Shown in pieces: positions 51,146 to 60,889 of a stretch of DNA of 64,000 nt. The stretch covers positions 21,503 to 85,502 of the forward strand of contig DCYS01000001.1 in NCBI GenBank assembly GCA_002331485.1, read 5' to 3'. A model generated the notes under the pieces. The model worked only from the letters and a program-made list of their open reading frames with translations. It was not told where the DNA came from and ran no database searches. Numbering within the stretch: the stretch's first letter is position 1; each line of letters begins with the position of its first letter. Both the position numbers and the translations under genes were made by a program. Source of the DNA: Flavobacteriales bacterium UBA2104. GTDB lineage: Bacteria > Bacteroidota > Bacteroidia > Flavobacteriales_D > Crocinitomicaceae.

Positions 51146-51865
51146 GTGATTTCAAAAGCACATATCAAGCAACTTCGTGCTTTGCAGCAGAAGAAATTTC
51201 GTGAAGAACAAAACAGATTTGTGATCGAAGGGTTTAAGCTGCTAACTGAAGCTATTCAATATGATCAAGAACTAATTGAAACGGTTTACACAACAAAACC
51301 GCAGGACTTGAATAAATACCCTTCATTAAACGTTCAGGAAATATCTACTAAAGAGCTCTCACAAATATCTTCTTTGCGTTCTCCCCAACCTTTTTTTACC
51401 GTGTGTAAAAAACCAGAATCGCAGCTTATTAATTGTAAATTAGAGATCGTATTAGACACCATTCAGGATCCCGGGAATTTGGGAACTATTCTTCGTCTTG
51501 CTGCGTGGTTTGGTATCGAACAAGTTGTACTTTCTGAAAATTGTGTGGATCTTTTCAACCCAAAAGTAATTCAGGCTTCAATGGGTGCTATTTTTACTGT
51601 AAATACTGTTGAAGTTCAAATTGAAAAGTATCTCAGCAAATCTGAAAAACCCGTTTTCGGAGCCGTTATGAATGGTGTAAATGTCTATGAACAAAAATTG
51701 CCTGAGTCCGGTATATTGCTCATGGGTAATGAAGGTAATGGGATTCATGCTGCATTAGAAAAATATATCTCTACTCCCCTATCAATCCCGAAGTTTGGAG
51801 CCGGTGAGTCATTAAACGTAGCAATGGCAACAGGAATTTTGCTCTCTGAGTTCAAAAGAGGTTGA
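51146..51865 (+). CDS. TrmH/SpoU family RNA 2'-O-methyltransferase
   Basis: A 239-residue SPOUT enzyme that methylates a ribose in rRNA or tRNA. The N-terminal substrate-binding part (KAHIKQLRALQQKKFREEQNRFVIEGFKLL) is followed by motif 1 (DTIQDPGNLGTILRLAAWFG), motif 2 (GILLMGNEGNGI) and motif 3 (LSIPKFGAGESLNVAMATGILLSE) of the knot. The start is GTG; no other start codon precedes the conserved KAHIKQL region. Divergent from tamL with a 45-bp gap. Confidence 0.93.
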   Translation: MISKAHIKQLRALQQKKFREEQNRFVIEGFKLLTEAIQYDQELIETVYTTKPQDLNKYPSLNVQEISTKELSQISSLRSPQPFFTVCKKPESQLINCKLEIVLDTIQDPGNLGTILRLAAWFGIEQVVLSENCVDLFNPKVIQASMGAIFTVNTVEVQIEKYLSKSEKPVFGAVMNGVNVYEQKLPESGILLMGNEGNGIHAALEKYISTPLSIPKFGAGESLNVAMATGILLSEFKRG

Positions 51866-51942
51866 GCAACTCTCGCTTTCAACGAACTTCGTATCACCAC
51901 GTCTTAGTTATGATCTACCTGTCAAACAATTTAAGCTTACAG

Positions 51943-51982
51943 TTGTCATATTTATATAAGTTTATTATATTTACCATGGTAA
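51943..51982 (+). promoter_or_regulatory. promoter and palindromic operator candidate of the pirin gene
   Basis: TTG (51943-51945), 20-bp spacer, TATATTTA (51966-51973, one mismatch). A perfect 12-bp palindrome TTACCATGGTAA (51971-51982) lies on the expected start site, where a repressor could bind. The ATG follows at 51993. Confidence 0.45.
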
Positions 51983-51992
51983 CTATATAGCT

Positions 51993-53102
51993 ATGAAAAA
52001 GAAAAATGACCGTAGATGTTTTCTAGGAAAATTAGCTCTAGGAGCTACAGCTGCTGCGTCAGCTCCATTCTTAGGAAGCATGGCTGAAGCGAAAAAAGAA
52101 AATAAAGAAATGAAAGCAATTAAGAAAATTCGTGCATTAGGGTTTCAGTGGGACACTCTTGATCCATTTCTCTTCTGTGTACATCATGAAGATAAATACC
52201 CAAAAGGGAATGATAAAATGGGTCCTGCAACTTCTTTGGAAGGTAGACAGTTGGGATCTGATTTCAACATCAAAGATGGATGGAGAATGTATCACGGGAA
52301 AGAAGTACCTGGTTTCCCAGGACATCCTCACAGAGGTTTTGAAACATTGACAGTCGTTAGAAAAGGAATGGTGGACCATTCTGATTCAGCGGGAGGAGCT
52401 GGTCGATATGGAAACGGAGATCTACAATGGATGACCGCTGGTTCAGGTTTAATGCATTCTGAAATGTTTCCATTGATCCATAAAGACAAGGAAAATCCAT
52501 TGGAGTTATTCCAGATCTGGTTAAATCTTCCAAAGAAGAGTAAAATGGAAAAACCAGATTACAAGATGTTTTGGAATGAAGATATTCCAAATTTCAAAAA
52601 GGGAAATGCATACATTGAGGTAATGGCTGGATCATTATTTGAGAAAAATGCTCCAACTCCTCCGGGTCCTTCATGGGCAAACGATCCTGAAAATCATGTT
52701 GGTGTATATAACATTCAATTGGATGCGAATTCAACATTCACTCTTCCGGCATCATCTGAAGGAGTCAATAGAACCATTTATTTTTACGAAGGTTCTTCAT
52801 TGAAGATTGAGGATAAAGATATTCCTGAATACCATGCAGTTGATGTGAATCCCGAAGCAGAGCTGACCATTGAGTCAAGTGATCATGACGTGAAGTTTCT
52901 CGTGTTACAAGGCCGACCTATTGACGAGCCTGTTGTTCAACACGGTCCATTCGTAATGAATTCGAGACAAGAAATTCAAGAGGCTTTTGCTGATTATCAA
53001 CGTACTCAATTTGGAGGATGGCCCTGGCCTAAGTATGAACAAACACATGGAGACAAAGGTCGATTCGCCAAATATAGCGATGGTACGATTGAAGAAAAAT
53101 AA
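51993..53102 (+). CDS. pirin family protein with twin-arginine signal
   Basis: A 369-residue bicupin. The N-terminus KKKNDRRCFLGKLALGATAAASAPFLGSMAEA has a twin-arginine pattern (RRxFLG) and hydrophobic core, so it is probably exported folded by Tat. The N-terminal cupin keeps the metal ligands of pirins: His111 and His113 in HPHRGFETLTVV, His155 and Glu157 in GLMHSEM. The C-terminal cupin has no such set. Pirins act as quercetinases or redox sensors; those are mostly cytoplasmic, so the export signal is notable. The gene stands alone with its own terminator. Confidence 0.87.
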   Translation: MKKKNDRRCFLGKLALGATAAASAPFLGSMAEAKKENKEMKAIKKIRALGFQWDTLDPFLFCVHHEDKYPKGNDKMGPATSLEGRQLGSDFNIKDGWRMYHGKEVPGFPGHPHRGFETLTVVRKGMVDHSDSAGGAGRYGNGDLQWMTAGSGLMHSEMFPLIHKDKENPLELFQIWLNLPKKSKMEKPDYKMFWNEDIPNFKKGNAYIEVMAGSLFEKNAPTPPGPSWANDPENHVGVYNIQLDANSTFTLPASSEGVNRTIYFYEGSSLKIEDKDIPEYHAVDVNPEAELTIESSDHDVKFLVLQGRPIDEPVVQHGPFVMNSRQEIQEAFADYQRTQFGGWPWPKYEQTHGDKGRFAKYSDGTIEEK

Positions 53103-53149
53103 TGATTGATCATGGATTTGGTCATCTCATAGAATTTTAAGTATGAATT

Positions 53150-53186
53150 AAAAAAAGAAAACGTCTGATGATGTTTTCTTTTTTTT
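53150..53186. terminator. bidirectional terminator between pirin and the membrane-protein gene
   Basis: AAAAAAAGAAAAC (53150-53162) and GTTTTCTTTTTTT (53173-53185) pair over 13 bp around a 10-base loop. The stem is A/T-rich and gives a T-tract on either strand, between converging genes. Confidence 0.75.
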
Positions 53187-53224
53187 AGAAGAGATCTTTT
53201 AACCATAGAAAGTTTATGCGGTTG

Positions 53225-53665
53225 TCATTTTTCAGATGCCATTAAATTCTCAAGCCTCGCTGATATTATCACCAAAGTAAGTGATAACGATGAGATCAAC
53301 CACATTCCAATACCAGGAGCTGAATAGACTGTTCCGATTCGGGTGTTATTATAGAATGTATAGATCATAAAAAAACATAAGCCTAGTGCTAGAAAAGAAA
53401 TTCTTTTGGCTAATCGCGCATTAGATTCTCGTTTTGATTCGTAGAGCTTGATCAGATTAAAAATAGGTGCTATCCCAACTAAATGGATGAGCACGATCAT
53501 CAATACCCCGATAGATTCATAACCATATTGAGTAAAGGTGACAAGATTGTTATCCAAGTCAGGAGATCGGTTTATATAACAAGGAAAAAATAAGGAACCT
53601 CCCATCAACAGTACCATCAGCACATATAGTAATCGATGATAAAGTATTGTCCTGCTACTATTCAT
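53225..53665 (-). CDS. hypothetical four-helix membrane protein
   Basis: A 146-residue protein that I do not recognise. It has four helices: LLYVLMVLLMGGSLFFPCYI, GYESIGVLMIVLIHLVGIAPIFNLIKLY, AKRISFLALGLCFFMIYTFY and IGMWLISSLSLTLVIISARL. A hydrophilic loop with positive charges (YESKRESNARLAKR) suggests a cytoplasmic loop between helices two and three. It is the last gene of the seven-gene minus-strand run, 12 bp after the FAD oxidoreductase gene. Confidence 0.6.
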   Translation of the reverse strand: MNSSRTILYHRLLYVLMVLLMGGSLFFPCYINRSPDLDNNLVTFTQYGYESIGVLMIVLIHLVGIAPIFNLIKLYESKRESNARLAKRISFLALGLCFFMIYTFYNNTRIGTVYSAPGIGMWLISSLSLTLVIISARLENLMASEK

Positions 53666-53677
53666 AATAACTACAAC

Positions 53678-55252
53678 TTATTTCATCGTGAAAGCAGACT
53701 GATCTTTTACTTTTCGGCTGATGGCTTGCATACAATTTACACCGTCAACTGCAGCTGAAGCGATTCCTCCAGCATAACCTGCACCTTCTCCACATGGATA
53801 AAGTCCTTTTACCTCAACATGCTCAAATGTTTCGCGATCCCTAGGAATGGAAATAGGCGATGAAGTCCTTGATTCTGGTGCGTGTAATACCGCATCATTC
53901 GTGTAATAACCTTTCATTTTCTTACCGAATGCTTTAAACGCTTTTCGTAATCGTTTCGTTATGAAAGAAGGAAGGACATTGTTAAGATCAACACTTGTCA
54001 AACCAGGCTGATAACTTGTTTCAGGAAGATCTTTGGATACTCTTCCCTCAACAAAATCGATCATTCGTTGCGCAGGAACTCTTTGCGTTTTACCCGCTGC
54101 TTCCCAACACTTCTTTTCTACTTCAGCTTGAAGCTCCAAACAGACAAATGGATTTTTGGGGTCAAAATTAGGTAGCTTTTCAGGTTCAACACCTACGACA
54201 ATTCCTGAATTAGAGTAAGGATTATTTCTTTTTGAGGGAGACCAACCATTTGTTACAACCTCACCTGGTGAAGTAGCACAAGGTGCTATAATTCCTCCAG
54301 GACACATGCAAAATGAATAAACTCCAAGTCCATCAACTTGTTCTACCAAACTGTATGAAGCAGGTGGCAAGAATTCATCGTTCTTCTTACCATGATACTG
54401 GATGAGATCTATTATTTCCTGACTATGTTCGACTCGAACCCCTAATGCAAAACCCTTTGCCTCGAGTTTTACATTTCGAGCGTGCAATAGATCAAAAATA
54501 TCTCTAGCTGAATGTCCTGTTGCCAGGATCAAATGATCAACATCGTAATTATCTTTCCCGTTGATCGTTATTCCTTTCAGCGCATTATTTTGAATCTGTA
54601 TATCTGTTAATTTAGAATTGAAATGAACCTCTCCTCCTGATTTGATAATCTGCTCTCTCATGGCAGTGATGATCTTTGGAAGTTTATTTGTTCCTATATG
54701 AGGATGAGCATCAACTAAAATGTCATACGGCGCCCCGAACTGTACAAATAATTCTAAAACTTTGAGAACATTCCCTCTTTTCTTAGATCTGGTATAGAGT
54801 TTTCCGTCAGAATATGTTCCAGCTCCTCCTTCCCCAAAGCAATAATTAGATTCTGGATCAACAATGTGTTCTTTATTCAACTTTGCCAGATCCCTTCTCC
54901 GTTCGCGAACATCCTTTCCTCTTTCGAATAAGATAGGTTTAAAACCTAATTCTATTGCCTCCAGAGCAGCGTACAGTCCAGCTGGTCCAGCCCCTATTAT
55001 ATGAACCTCTGGTTTATCAGATACATTTGAGTAGTTTACGACCGGAACGCGAGGAGCAATTTCAGTTTTGGACAGCACTACCTGAAGATTGTATTTAACA
55101 GGCTTTTTACGTGCGTCGATGGAACGTTTTCGTATATATCCGTATGGAAACTCCTTCAATGAAGTATTATTCTTTTGATTTGCTAACTTCAGAATAAATT
55201 GAAGGTCATTGATCTTTTCGGGAAGAATTTGAATTTGAACTGTGTTCTCCAT
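53678..55252 (-). CDS. FAD-dependent oxidoreductase (COG2509 type)
   Basis: A 524-residue flavoprotein with an N-terminal domain of about 85 residues and then the FAD-binding Rossmann motif HIIGAGPAGLYAALEA. The stretch ESNYCFGEGGAGTYSDGKLYTR and the C-terminal GLYPCGEGAGYAGGIASAAVDGVNC are typical of the uncharacterised COG2509 dehydrogenases. Cytoplasmic; the electron donor and substrate are unknown. The ATG overlaps the porT stop by one base. Confidence 0.88.
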   Translation of the reverse strand: MENTVQIQILPEKINDLQFILKLANQKNNTSLKEFPYGYIRKRSIDARKKPVKYNLQVVLSKTEIAPRVPVVNYSNVSDKPEVHIIGAGPAGLYAALEAIELGFKPILFERGKDVRERRRDLAKLNKEHIVDPESNYCFGEGGAGTYSDGKLYTRSKKRGNVLKVLELFVQFGAPYDILVDAHPHIGTNKLPKIITAMREQIIKSGGEVHFNSKLTDIQIQNNALKGITINGKDNYDVDHLILATGHSARDIFDLLHARNVKLEAKGFALGVRVEHSQEIIDLIQYHGKKNDEFLPPASYSLVEQVDGLGVYSFCMCPGGIIAPCATSPGEVVTNGWSPSKRNNPYSNSGIVVGVEPEKLPNFDPKNPFVCLELQAEVEKKCWEAAGKTQRVPAQRMIDFVEGRVSKDLPETSYQPGLTSVDLNNVLPSFITKRLRKAFKAFGKKMKGYYTNDAVLHAPESRTSSPISIPRDRETFEHVEVKGLYPCGEGAGYAGGIASAAVDGVNCMQAISRKVKDQSAFTMK

Positions 55253-55974
55253 TATCCCTCAAAGGTAAAGGAAATCCACCAAACTCGATTATATAGTGCG
55301 TTGATCGGTTGAGACAAACGTGTGTTGTCTTTTATCAATGCATTCTTAATTCCGTGAGAAAGCTTTAATTCCATACCAAATTTGAAATACGGTAGGAAAA
55401 AATCTACTCCTGCTCCTACCTGACCCTGAAAATCATCTCTAAAAAGTTTAATAAAAGGATCTGCATAACTTTGAGAAACATTTTCTTGAGACTGCAGATC
55501 AAGAGTATATTGTCCTCCTGCTATTACATAAGCTGCGAAGTTATTGTAGCGCAATGTTCGGAATTTGAACAGTAATGGAAAATCTAAATTTGTTGAAGCT
55601 ACTCTTTCCTCATCCTCCTCAAACATTTGATCGGGGTCATCAGAAACGTAAGTATAATTCAATACTCTTTCCTGAAATGATAACGAGGGGATAAAACGTA
55701 ATCTAATAGCAGGAGTACCAAGTTTCAACGATGAAATAATACCCAATTGAAAACCGGGTTGACTTCGATTATTTACAGAGTATGTATTATAATCTTCTAA
55801 CATGTTAGGCTGATATCTTGTCGAAAAGTCTGCAGTATTTACCCCTAACATGAATCCAAAGTGGATAAGTTTACGATCGAACTTTCTGTAATTCTGAGTA
55901 ACAGGGCGCCGTTGAGACCAACCAAGGGTTGACATCATAACCATTATCAGTATTATTGAATAGCTTCGAATCAT
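55252..55974 (-). CDS. porT: type IX secretion/gliding outer-membrane protein PorT
   Basis: A 240-residue outer-membrane barrel with signal peptide (RSYSIILIMVMMSTLGWSQ). The mature start RPVTQNYRKFDRKLIHFGFMLGVNTADF, the FIPSLSFQERVLNYTY strand, STNLDFPLLFKFRTLRYNN and the C-terminal RVWWISFTFEG fit PorT/SprT, an essential T9SS component. Its place directly downstream of ubiE is the usual one in Flavobacteriia. 28 bp separate it from ubiE. Confidence 0.85.
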   Translation of the reverse strand: MIRSYSIILIMVMMSTLGWSQRRPVTQNYRKFDRKLIHFGFMLGVNTADFSTRYQPNMLEDYNTYSVNNRSQPGFQLGIISSLKLGTPAIRLRFIPSLSFQERVLNYTYVSDDPDQMFEEDEERVASTNLDFPLLFKFRTLRYNNFAAYVIAGGQYTLDLQSQENVSQSYADPFIKLFRDDFQGQVGAGVDFFLPYFKFGMELKLSHGIKNALIKDNTRLSQPINALYNRVWWISFTFEG

Positions 55975-56002
55975 GTTAAGAAAAAACGATGAATATAGAG
56001 AA

Positions 56003-56740
56003 TTATTTTATTCCGTAATAGATCGTTGCGATGCCTCCAGAAACCAATTTAGACTTTACATCTTTATAACCAACCTTTTTGAGTATATCGACAAAATCCT
56101 GACCTTCTGGAAATGCCTCAACCGATTCTGGTAAATAAGTATATGCTGAACTATCCTTTGAAATGGACTTTCCAAGAAGCGGAATAATGTATTTTGAGTA
56201 AAATCCAAAAGCCTGCTTAACTGGGAATTTTTTTGGTTTTGAGAATTCCAATATTACAGCCATTCCTCCGTCATTGAGAACTCTCAGCATTTCTCCCAGA
56301 CCTTTCTCAAGGTTTTCATAATTTCGAACTCCAAACCCGACTGTAAGTGCATCAAAAGTACCATCTTCGAAAGGTAGGTTTTCAGAGTCTCCGTACTCCA
56401 TAGAGATAATATTATCAACACCCTTCTTCTTCATTTTTATTCGACCCTGATCCAACATTCCATTTGAGATATCGACACCTACAACCTTCTCTGGGTTTAG
56501 CTTTAAAGCTTCGATTGCAAAATCTCCAGTTCCTGTAGCCAAATCAATGATCTTTTTCGGTTTCAACGGCTTCAATAATCGAATTGCTTTTTTACGCCAA
56601 AGTTTGTCAATTCCGAGCGATAAAAAATGGTTCAAGAAATCATAACGCTTTGAGATATTGTCAAACATCTCAGCAACTTCCTCCTTTTTGGATTTATCTG
56701 TTTTATATGGTTTTACAACCTGACTTTTACTTTCACTCAT
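56003..56740 (-). CDS. ubiE: demethylmenaquinone methyltransferase (UbiE/MenG)
   Basis: A 245-residue SAM methyltransferase catalysing the last step of menaquinone synthesis. Family segments are [35 protein letters not shown], the SAM motif [16 protein letters not shown], and [30 protein letters not shown]. The C-terminus [12 protein letters not shown] is typical. It lies 4 bp after trkH and before porT. Confidence 0.95.
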   Translation of the reverse strand: MSESKSQVVKPYKTDKSKKEEVAEMFDNISKRYDFLNHFLSLGIDKLWRKKAIRLLKPLKPKKIIDLATGTGDFAIEALKLNPEKVVGVDISNGMLDQGRIKMKKKGVDNIISMEYGDSENLPFEDGTFDALTVGFGVRNYENLEKGLGEMLRVLNDGGMAVILEFSKPKKFPVKQAFGFYSKYIIPLLGKSISKDSSAYTYLPESVEAFPEGQDFVDILKKVGYKDVKSKLVSGGIATIYYGIK

Positions 56741-56744
56741 TACT

Positions 56745-58571
56745 TTACCCGATCATTGTATGTCCTTGCGGATATTTGTACTTTCTACTCATTACTTGCT
56801 TTCCAAACAAGTAGGCCAGTGTTAATGTTCCCACACGACCTATAAACATCGCAACTATTAGTACATATTTACCTCCAGTTGACAATTCTGCTGTTATTCC
56901 CGTTGATAAACCGACAGTACTAGCTGCAGATACATGCTCAAATATGATATCCATCAACGTAAATTCTCCAGCCTCGATTGCTCCTTGTTCTGTAATCAAC
57001 AAAACGAAAATCCCTACTAAGTTTCCAACAATAAAGAACACAAAGATTGAATAAGCCTTCAGTACTAATTCATTATCCAAGGTTCGATTGAATAGTTCTA
57101 TGTTCGGCTTTCTGCGAATTGTTGAGATAACCGAGGCTACCATAACCCCAAATGTAGATACACGAATACCACCACCCGCTGAACTTGAACCGGCACCAAT
57201 GAACATCAAGAAAAGAAAGAAAACCAAAACAGGTAAACTCAATGCATTTGTATCAACTGTATTAAACCCTGCATTACGTGTTGTCATCGATTCAAAAAAT
57301 GCCGTGATCACCCCACCAATTCCTGATTTATCGGATAACGTATTGTCATACTCAAAGATGAAAAAGATCAGCGCACCAGCCAAAAGTAAACCCAGTGTGA
57401 AATAAAGTGAAATCTTTGTTCCAAACTGAATTGTTTTCCATGGGTATTTCATCCGTTCTCTTAATCGTTTTATTTCGAAGAGATCGAACAAATAGATCAT
57501 TCCAAACCCTCCTAAAAAGAACAAGATCATGATCACCGTGTGTAAGGCATAATTATCAGCTACTTGAGGATTCATCATTCCTCCCGGCATTATTGATAAA
57601 CCAGCGTTACAGAAACCTGATACCGCATGAAATACCGATTGAAAAATACGATCTGGTGTTGATTGAAAAATACCCGAGGGTTCGAGTAAGAAAAAGATCA
57701 GAATAAAACCGATCAACTCAATTGCCAAAGTCCACTTGACGATTCGAGCGAACATATTTTCCGTATCCAGGAAAGACTGTTGATTTACAAAATCTTCTAT
57801 AACATCATGTTGCTTTAAACCTACTCCAAACTTTGCGATAAGTAAATATAAAGCCGCAAATGCAATAGTATTCAACGCTCCGATCTGAATCAAGAATAAG
57901 ACAACAAGTTGTCCTTTAAACGTTAGCGCAGTCGAAATGTCTATGGTTGATAATCCGGTTACACTTGTAGAAGACATGGATAGAAAGATCGCATCCGTAT
58001 AACTCACATCCACTGTAGATTTAGTCATTTCTGGAAGCATAAGCAATCCTGAACCGATAAGTACAATACCAGCTATAGAGAATGTAAATAGCAATCCTGG
58101 GTGAATCTTAAACCATTGCCTGAAATCCCTTTTCTTGAAGATCTCTGTAAAAATGTAAATGATAAAAAATAGTTGCACCAGTACATTGGATACATCAGAA
58201 AATCCGGTAAAACCTATCCAGTTAAAGAATTCTGATAACAATAAGGTATCAAAGAAATTGTAAGCTATACCTTCAACAAAAAGCAAAAATACGATCAAAG
58301 ACTCACCCCAGTTACTCCTTATATATTGGAGAGGATGAAAATCATAGATCAGTTTAACAATATACCGCAGTATGTAAAATATAAAACTAAATTCTACGAT
58401 CCGGATCAAATATTCTCTTGACTCTTCTGTCTGAGGAAATCCATAATAATTTACGAGAACGCCTATCATTGAGAGGGCAACAATAATGTGAGCCCATCTG
58501 AACAACGTGAGAACTGCATTTTTAGAATTATACAGTTTCAGGTTAGCTTTCTCCCTGAATTCCTTTAACAT
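56745..58571 (-). CDS. trkH: TrkH family potassium uptake protein
   Basis: A 608-residue inner-membrane K+ channel-like transporter. The first about 150 residues form extra helices seen in the Bacteroidota form. Four pore-loop segments follow the Trk pattern, for example [38 protein letters not shown] and [13 protein letters not shown]. The energising TrkA subunit is not in the window. Its start overlaps the heptose kinase stop by 7 bp. Confidence 0.93.
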   Translation of the reverse strand: MLKEFREKANLKLYNSKNAVLTLFRWAHIIVALSMIGVLVNYYGFPQTEESREYLIRIVEFSFIFYILRYIVKLIYDFHPLQYIRSNWGESLIVFLLFVEGIAYNFFDTLLLSEFFNWIGFTGFSDVSNVLVQLFFIIYIFTEIFKKRDFRQWFKIHPGLLFTFSIAGIVLIGSGLLMLPEMTKSTVDVSYTDAIFLSMSSTSVTGLSTIDISTALTFKGQLVVLFLIQIGALNTIAFAALYLLIAKFGVGLKQHDVIEDFVNQQSFLDTENMFARIVKWTLAIELIGFILIFFLLEPSGIFQSTPDRIFQSVFHAVSGFCNAGLSIMPGGMMNPQVADNYALHTVIMILFFLGGFGMIYLFDLFEIKRLRERMKYPWKTIQFGTKISLYFTLGLLLAGALIFFIFEYDNTLSDKSGIGGVITAFFESMTTRNAGFNTVDTNALSLPVLVFFLFLMFIGAGSSSAGGGIRVSTFGVMVASVISTIRRKPNIELFNRTLDNELVLKAYSIFVFFIVGNLVGIFVLLITEQGAIEAGEFTLMDIIFEHVSAASTVGLSTGITAELSTGGKYVLIVAMFIGRVGTLTLAYLFGKQVMSRKYKYPQGHTMIG

Positions 58572-59554
58572 TGAATGTTTAATTTTTTAGCTTCTTCAAG
58601 AAGTCTTGCTGAATCTATCGCAACAACTCCAGGTGACTCACAGACTATACCTCCAGCGAGATTTGCTATTTCCGCAATGGTTTTTGAGGACATTCCAGAT
58701 ACTAGACATAGCGTAGCAACGCTAATAACTGTGTCACCAGCACCTGAAACATCTGTTATCGTTCGTCTATGTGCAGGAATGTAATGTTTATTCTCTTCCT
58801 CAGCTATAAACACACCATGTTCACTCATTGTCACAAAAACTCGTTCTGCATGGATGATCGAATTCAGCTCTTTCACTGCATTCTCAAAATCACTGCGATC
58901 ATTCACGTCCACATTTCTTCCAATTCCCTCACTCAATTCTTTTAAGTTGGGCTTGAAAAGTGAAACGTTTTTAAAAGCTAAAAAGTTCTTGAGCTTTGGA
59001 TCTACTGTTGTGAATACATCTTGTTTCCTGGCAAGTTCTATAACTTGTTCGATCAAAGAACTCGTTAAAACACCTTTGTTGTAATCCTCAAAAATAATGG
59101 CGTCACAACCTTGATCTATTATTTCTTGAATAGCATCGATCAATCGTTCTTCAGCTTCTTGAGAGATATCATTGGTTTGCTCTTTATCAACGCGAAGTAA
59201 TTGTTGATGATTTCCAAGCACTCTTGTTTTTACGGTTGTTTGCCGGTCAGACTCTTGAATAATACCAGTGGTTTGAATCCCACTCCCCTTCATCAGACTC
59301 AATAATGTGGATGCCTCTGAGTCATCTCCCACAACTGATGCCATGGTAACTTTTGATCCTAAGCTGAGTAAGTTTAATGCTACATTAGCCGCTCCTCCAA
59401 GGCGTTCTTCTCTACCTGTGAAGTTAACGATCGGAACTGGTGCTTCAGGACTTACACGATTCACTTTACCTTTTAGGTATGCGTCGATCATAACATCGCC
59501 CAAAACAACGATGTGTTTCTCTTTAAACGAGCTAAAAAGTGAATCCAGTGACAT
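58565..59554 (-). CDS. PfkB-family kinase, heptose-7-phosphate kinase type (HldE/RfaE1)
   Basis: A 329-residue ribokinase-fold protein. It matches the kinase half of HldE: IVVLGDVMIDAYLKGKVNRVSPEAPVPIVNFTGREERLGGAANVALNLLSLG and the PfkB signature DVSGAGDTVISVATL. Bacteroidota often encode this half without the adenylyltransferase half, which is absent here. It would phosphorylate heptose 7-phosphate in LPS core synthesis. It follows the aminotransferase gene with a 1-bp gap. Confidence 0.88.
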   Translation of the reverse strand: MSLDSLFSSFKEKHIVVLGDVMIDAYLKGKVNRVSPEAPVPIVNFTGREERLGGAANVALNLLSLGSKVTMASVVGDDSEASTLLSLMKGSGIQTTGIIQESDRQTTVKTRVLGNHQQLLRVDKEQTNDISQEAEERLIDAIQEIIDQGCDAIIFEDYNKGVLTSSLIEQVIELARKQDVFTTVDPKLKNFLAFKNVSLFKPNLKELSEGIGRNVDVNDRSDFENAVKELNSIIHAERVFVTMSEHGVFIAEEENKHYIPAHRRTITDVSGAGDTVISVATLCLVSGMSSKTIAEIANLAGGIVCESPGVVAIDSARLLEEAKKLNIQC

Positions 59555-59555
59555 T

Positions 59556-60749
59556 CTATTTTATTTTTTGAAGCGCTTCTCCGATTCTACGCATGGCTTC
59601 TTTTAAAGTTTCCTCATCTGTTGCATAAGAGATTCTCAAACAATTTGGATCACCAAACGCTTCTCCTGTTACGACAGCAACATTGGCTTCTTCAAGCAGG
59701 TACATAGATAGGTCCGTTGAGTTGTCAATTTTACGATCTCCAGCTTTTTTCCCGAAGAAACTTGTAACATCCGGGAAAAAGTAAAATGCACCTTCAGGAT
59801 CATTTACTTTGACTCCTTCCATATCTTCAAGTAACGACAAAACCAATTTTTTACGGCTTTCAAACGCATTGATCATACCCTTCAAGAAAGATGGATCTTT
59901 ATCCATGGCTGCAATTGCTGCACGTTGGGTAATTGCACACGTCCCACTTGTAAATTGACCTTGCATCTTAGTACATGCTGCAGCTATCTCTTTTGGAGCT
60001 CCAATATATCCGAGTCTCCATCCTGTCATAGCCCATGCTTTTGATACCCCGTTTATCGTAACCACCTGATCATAGATCTCATCAAACTGAGCTAAACTCT
60101 CATGCTTTGACTTAAAATTGATGTGTTCATAGATCTCATCACAAATAGCAATAACATTCTTATGTTGTTTTAAAACATCTGCGATCGATCTCAATTCTTC
60201 CTTGGAATACACAGAGCCTGTTGGATTACAAGGTGTCGAGAAGATCATTGCTTTAGTTTTCTCTGTGATGTGAGGTGCTAGATCGTCGCCGCTTATTTTA
60301 AAATCGGCATTAATATCTGCATTTACGATCACAGGTTTCCCTCCAGCAACTTTAACGATCTCATAGTAAGAAACCCAATATGGTGCTGGAATAATAACCT
60401 CATCTCCTGGATTTACAACACTCATCATCACATTTGCGATCGACTGTTTAGCTCCTGTCGATACAACGATCTGATCCTTGCCATAATTTAATCCATTATC
60501 TCTTTTAAACTTTCTACAAATCGCTTCACGCAACTCATCATAACCAGGAACAGGTGTATAAGTCGTGTAATTCTCATCCATCGCTAATTTCGCTGCATCC
60601 TTGATAAAATCAGGAGTATGAAAATCTGGCTCACCCAAACTCAAAGAGATTACGTCTTTTCCTTGTGCTTTAAGTTCTCGACTCTTACGAGACATTGCGA
60701 TTGTCGCGGACTCTTCCATTCTGAGTATGCGATCCGAAAGTTGTGTCAT
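59556..60749 (-). CDS. aspartate aminotransferase-like PLP enzyme (class I)
   Basis: A 397-residue aminotransferase of fold type I. The N-terminus SDRILRMEESATIAMSRKSRELKAQGKDVISLSLGEPDFHTPDFI, the TPCNPTG segment and the PLP lysine in NGVSKAWAMTGWRLGY fit the AspC/Ib group. Substrate breadth (aspartate or prephenate) is not resolved. It is the first gene of a seven-gene minus-strand run. Confidence 0.92.
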   Translation of the reverse strand: MTQLSDRILRMEESATIAMSRKSRELKAQGKDVISLSLGEPDFHTPDFIKDAAKLAMDENYTTYTPVPGYDELREAICRKFKRDNGLNYGKDQIVVSTGAKQSIANVMMSVVNPGDEVIIPAPYWVSYYEIVKVAGGKPVIVNADINADFKISGDDLAPHITEKTKAMIFSTPCNPTGSVYSKEELRSIADVLKQHKNVIAICDEIYEHINFKSKHESLAQFDEIYDQVVTINGVSKAWAMTGWRLGYIGAPKEIAAACTKMQGQFTSGTCAITQRAAIAAMDKDPSFLKGMINAFESRKKLVLSLLEDMEGVKVNDPEGAFYFFPDVTSFFGKKAGDRKIDNSTDLSMYLLEEANVAVVTGEAFGDPNCLRISYATDEETLKEAMRRIGEALQKIK

Positions 60750-60771
60750 TGGCTTATTGTATTTAAAGGAA

Positions 60772-60799
60772 CAAATTTAAAACTTTTTAATCAGTACAA
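60772..60799 (-). promoter_or_regulatory. promoter of the aminotransferase-led operon
   Basis: On the minus strand TTG (60799-60797), 17-bp spacer and TAAATTTG (60779-60772) fit the Bacteroidota consensus. The ATG follows 22 bp later. Confidence 0.55.
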
Positions 60800-60877
60800 T
60801 GAGTGTTTGAATCTAAATATCCACTAAACTATTCGAGGGGTTAGACGTTCTTGATATAAGGTCGAAATCATATTTAT

Positions 60878-60885
60878 TATCTTTG
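60878..60885 (+). promoter_or_regulatory. minus-7 box of the CoA-binding protein gene
   Basis: TATCTTTG (perfect TAnnTTTG) ends four bases before the ATG at 60890. A TTG at 60851-60853 gives a spacer of 24 bp, slightly long. Confidence 0.45.
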
Positions 60886-60889
60886 ATTC

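Noticed and set aside
57088..57405. 105-codon open frame antisense to trkH
   Set aside because: Opposes conserved pore segments of TrkH, and its low-complexity composition is that of a shadow frame.
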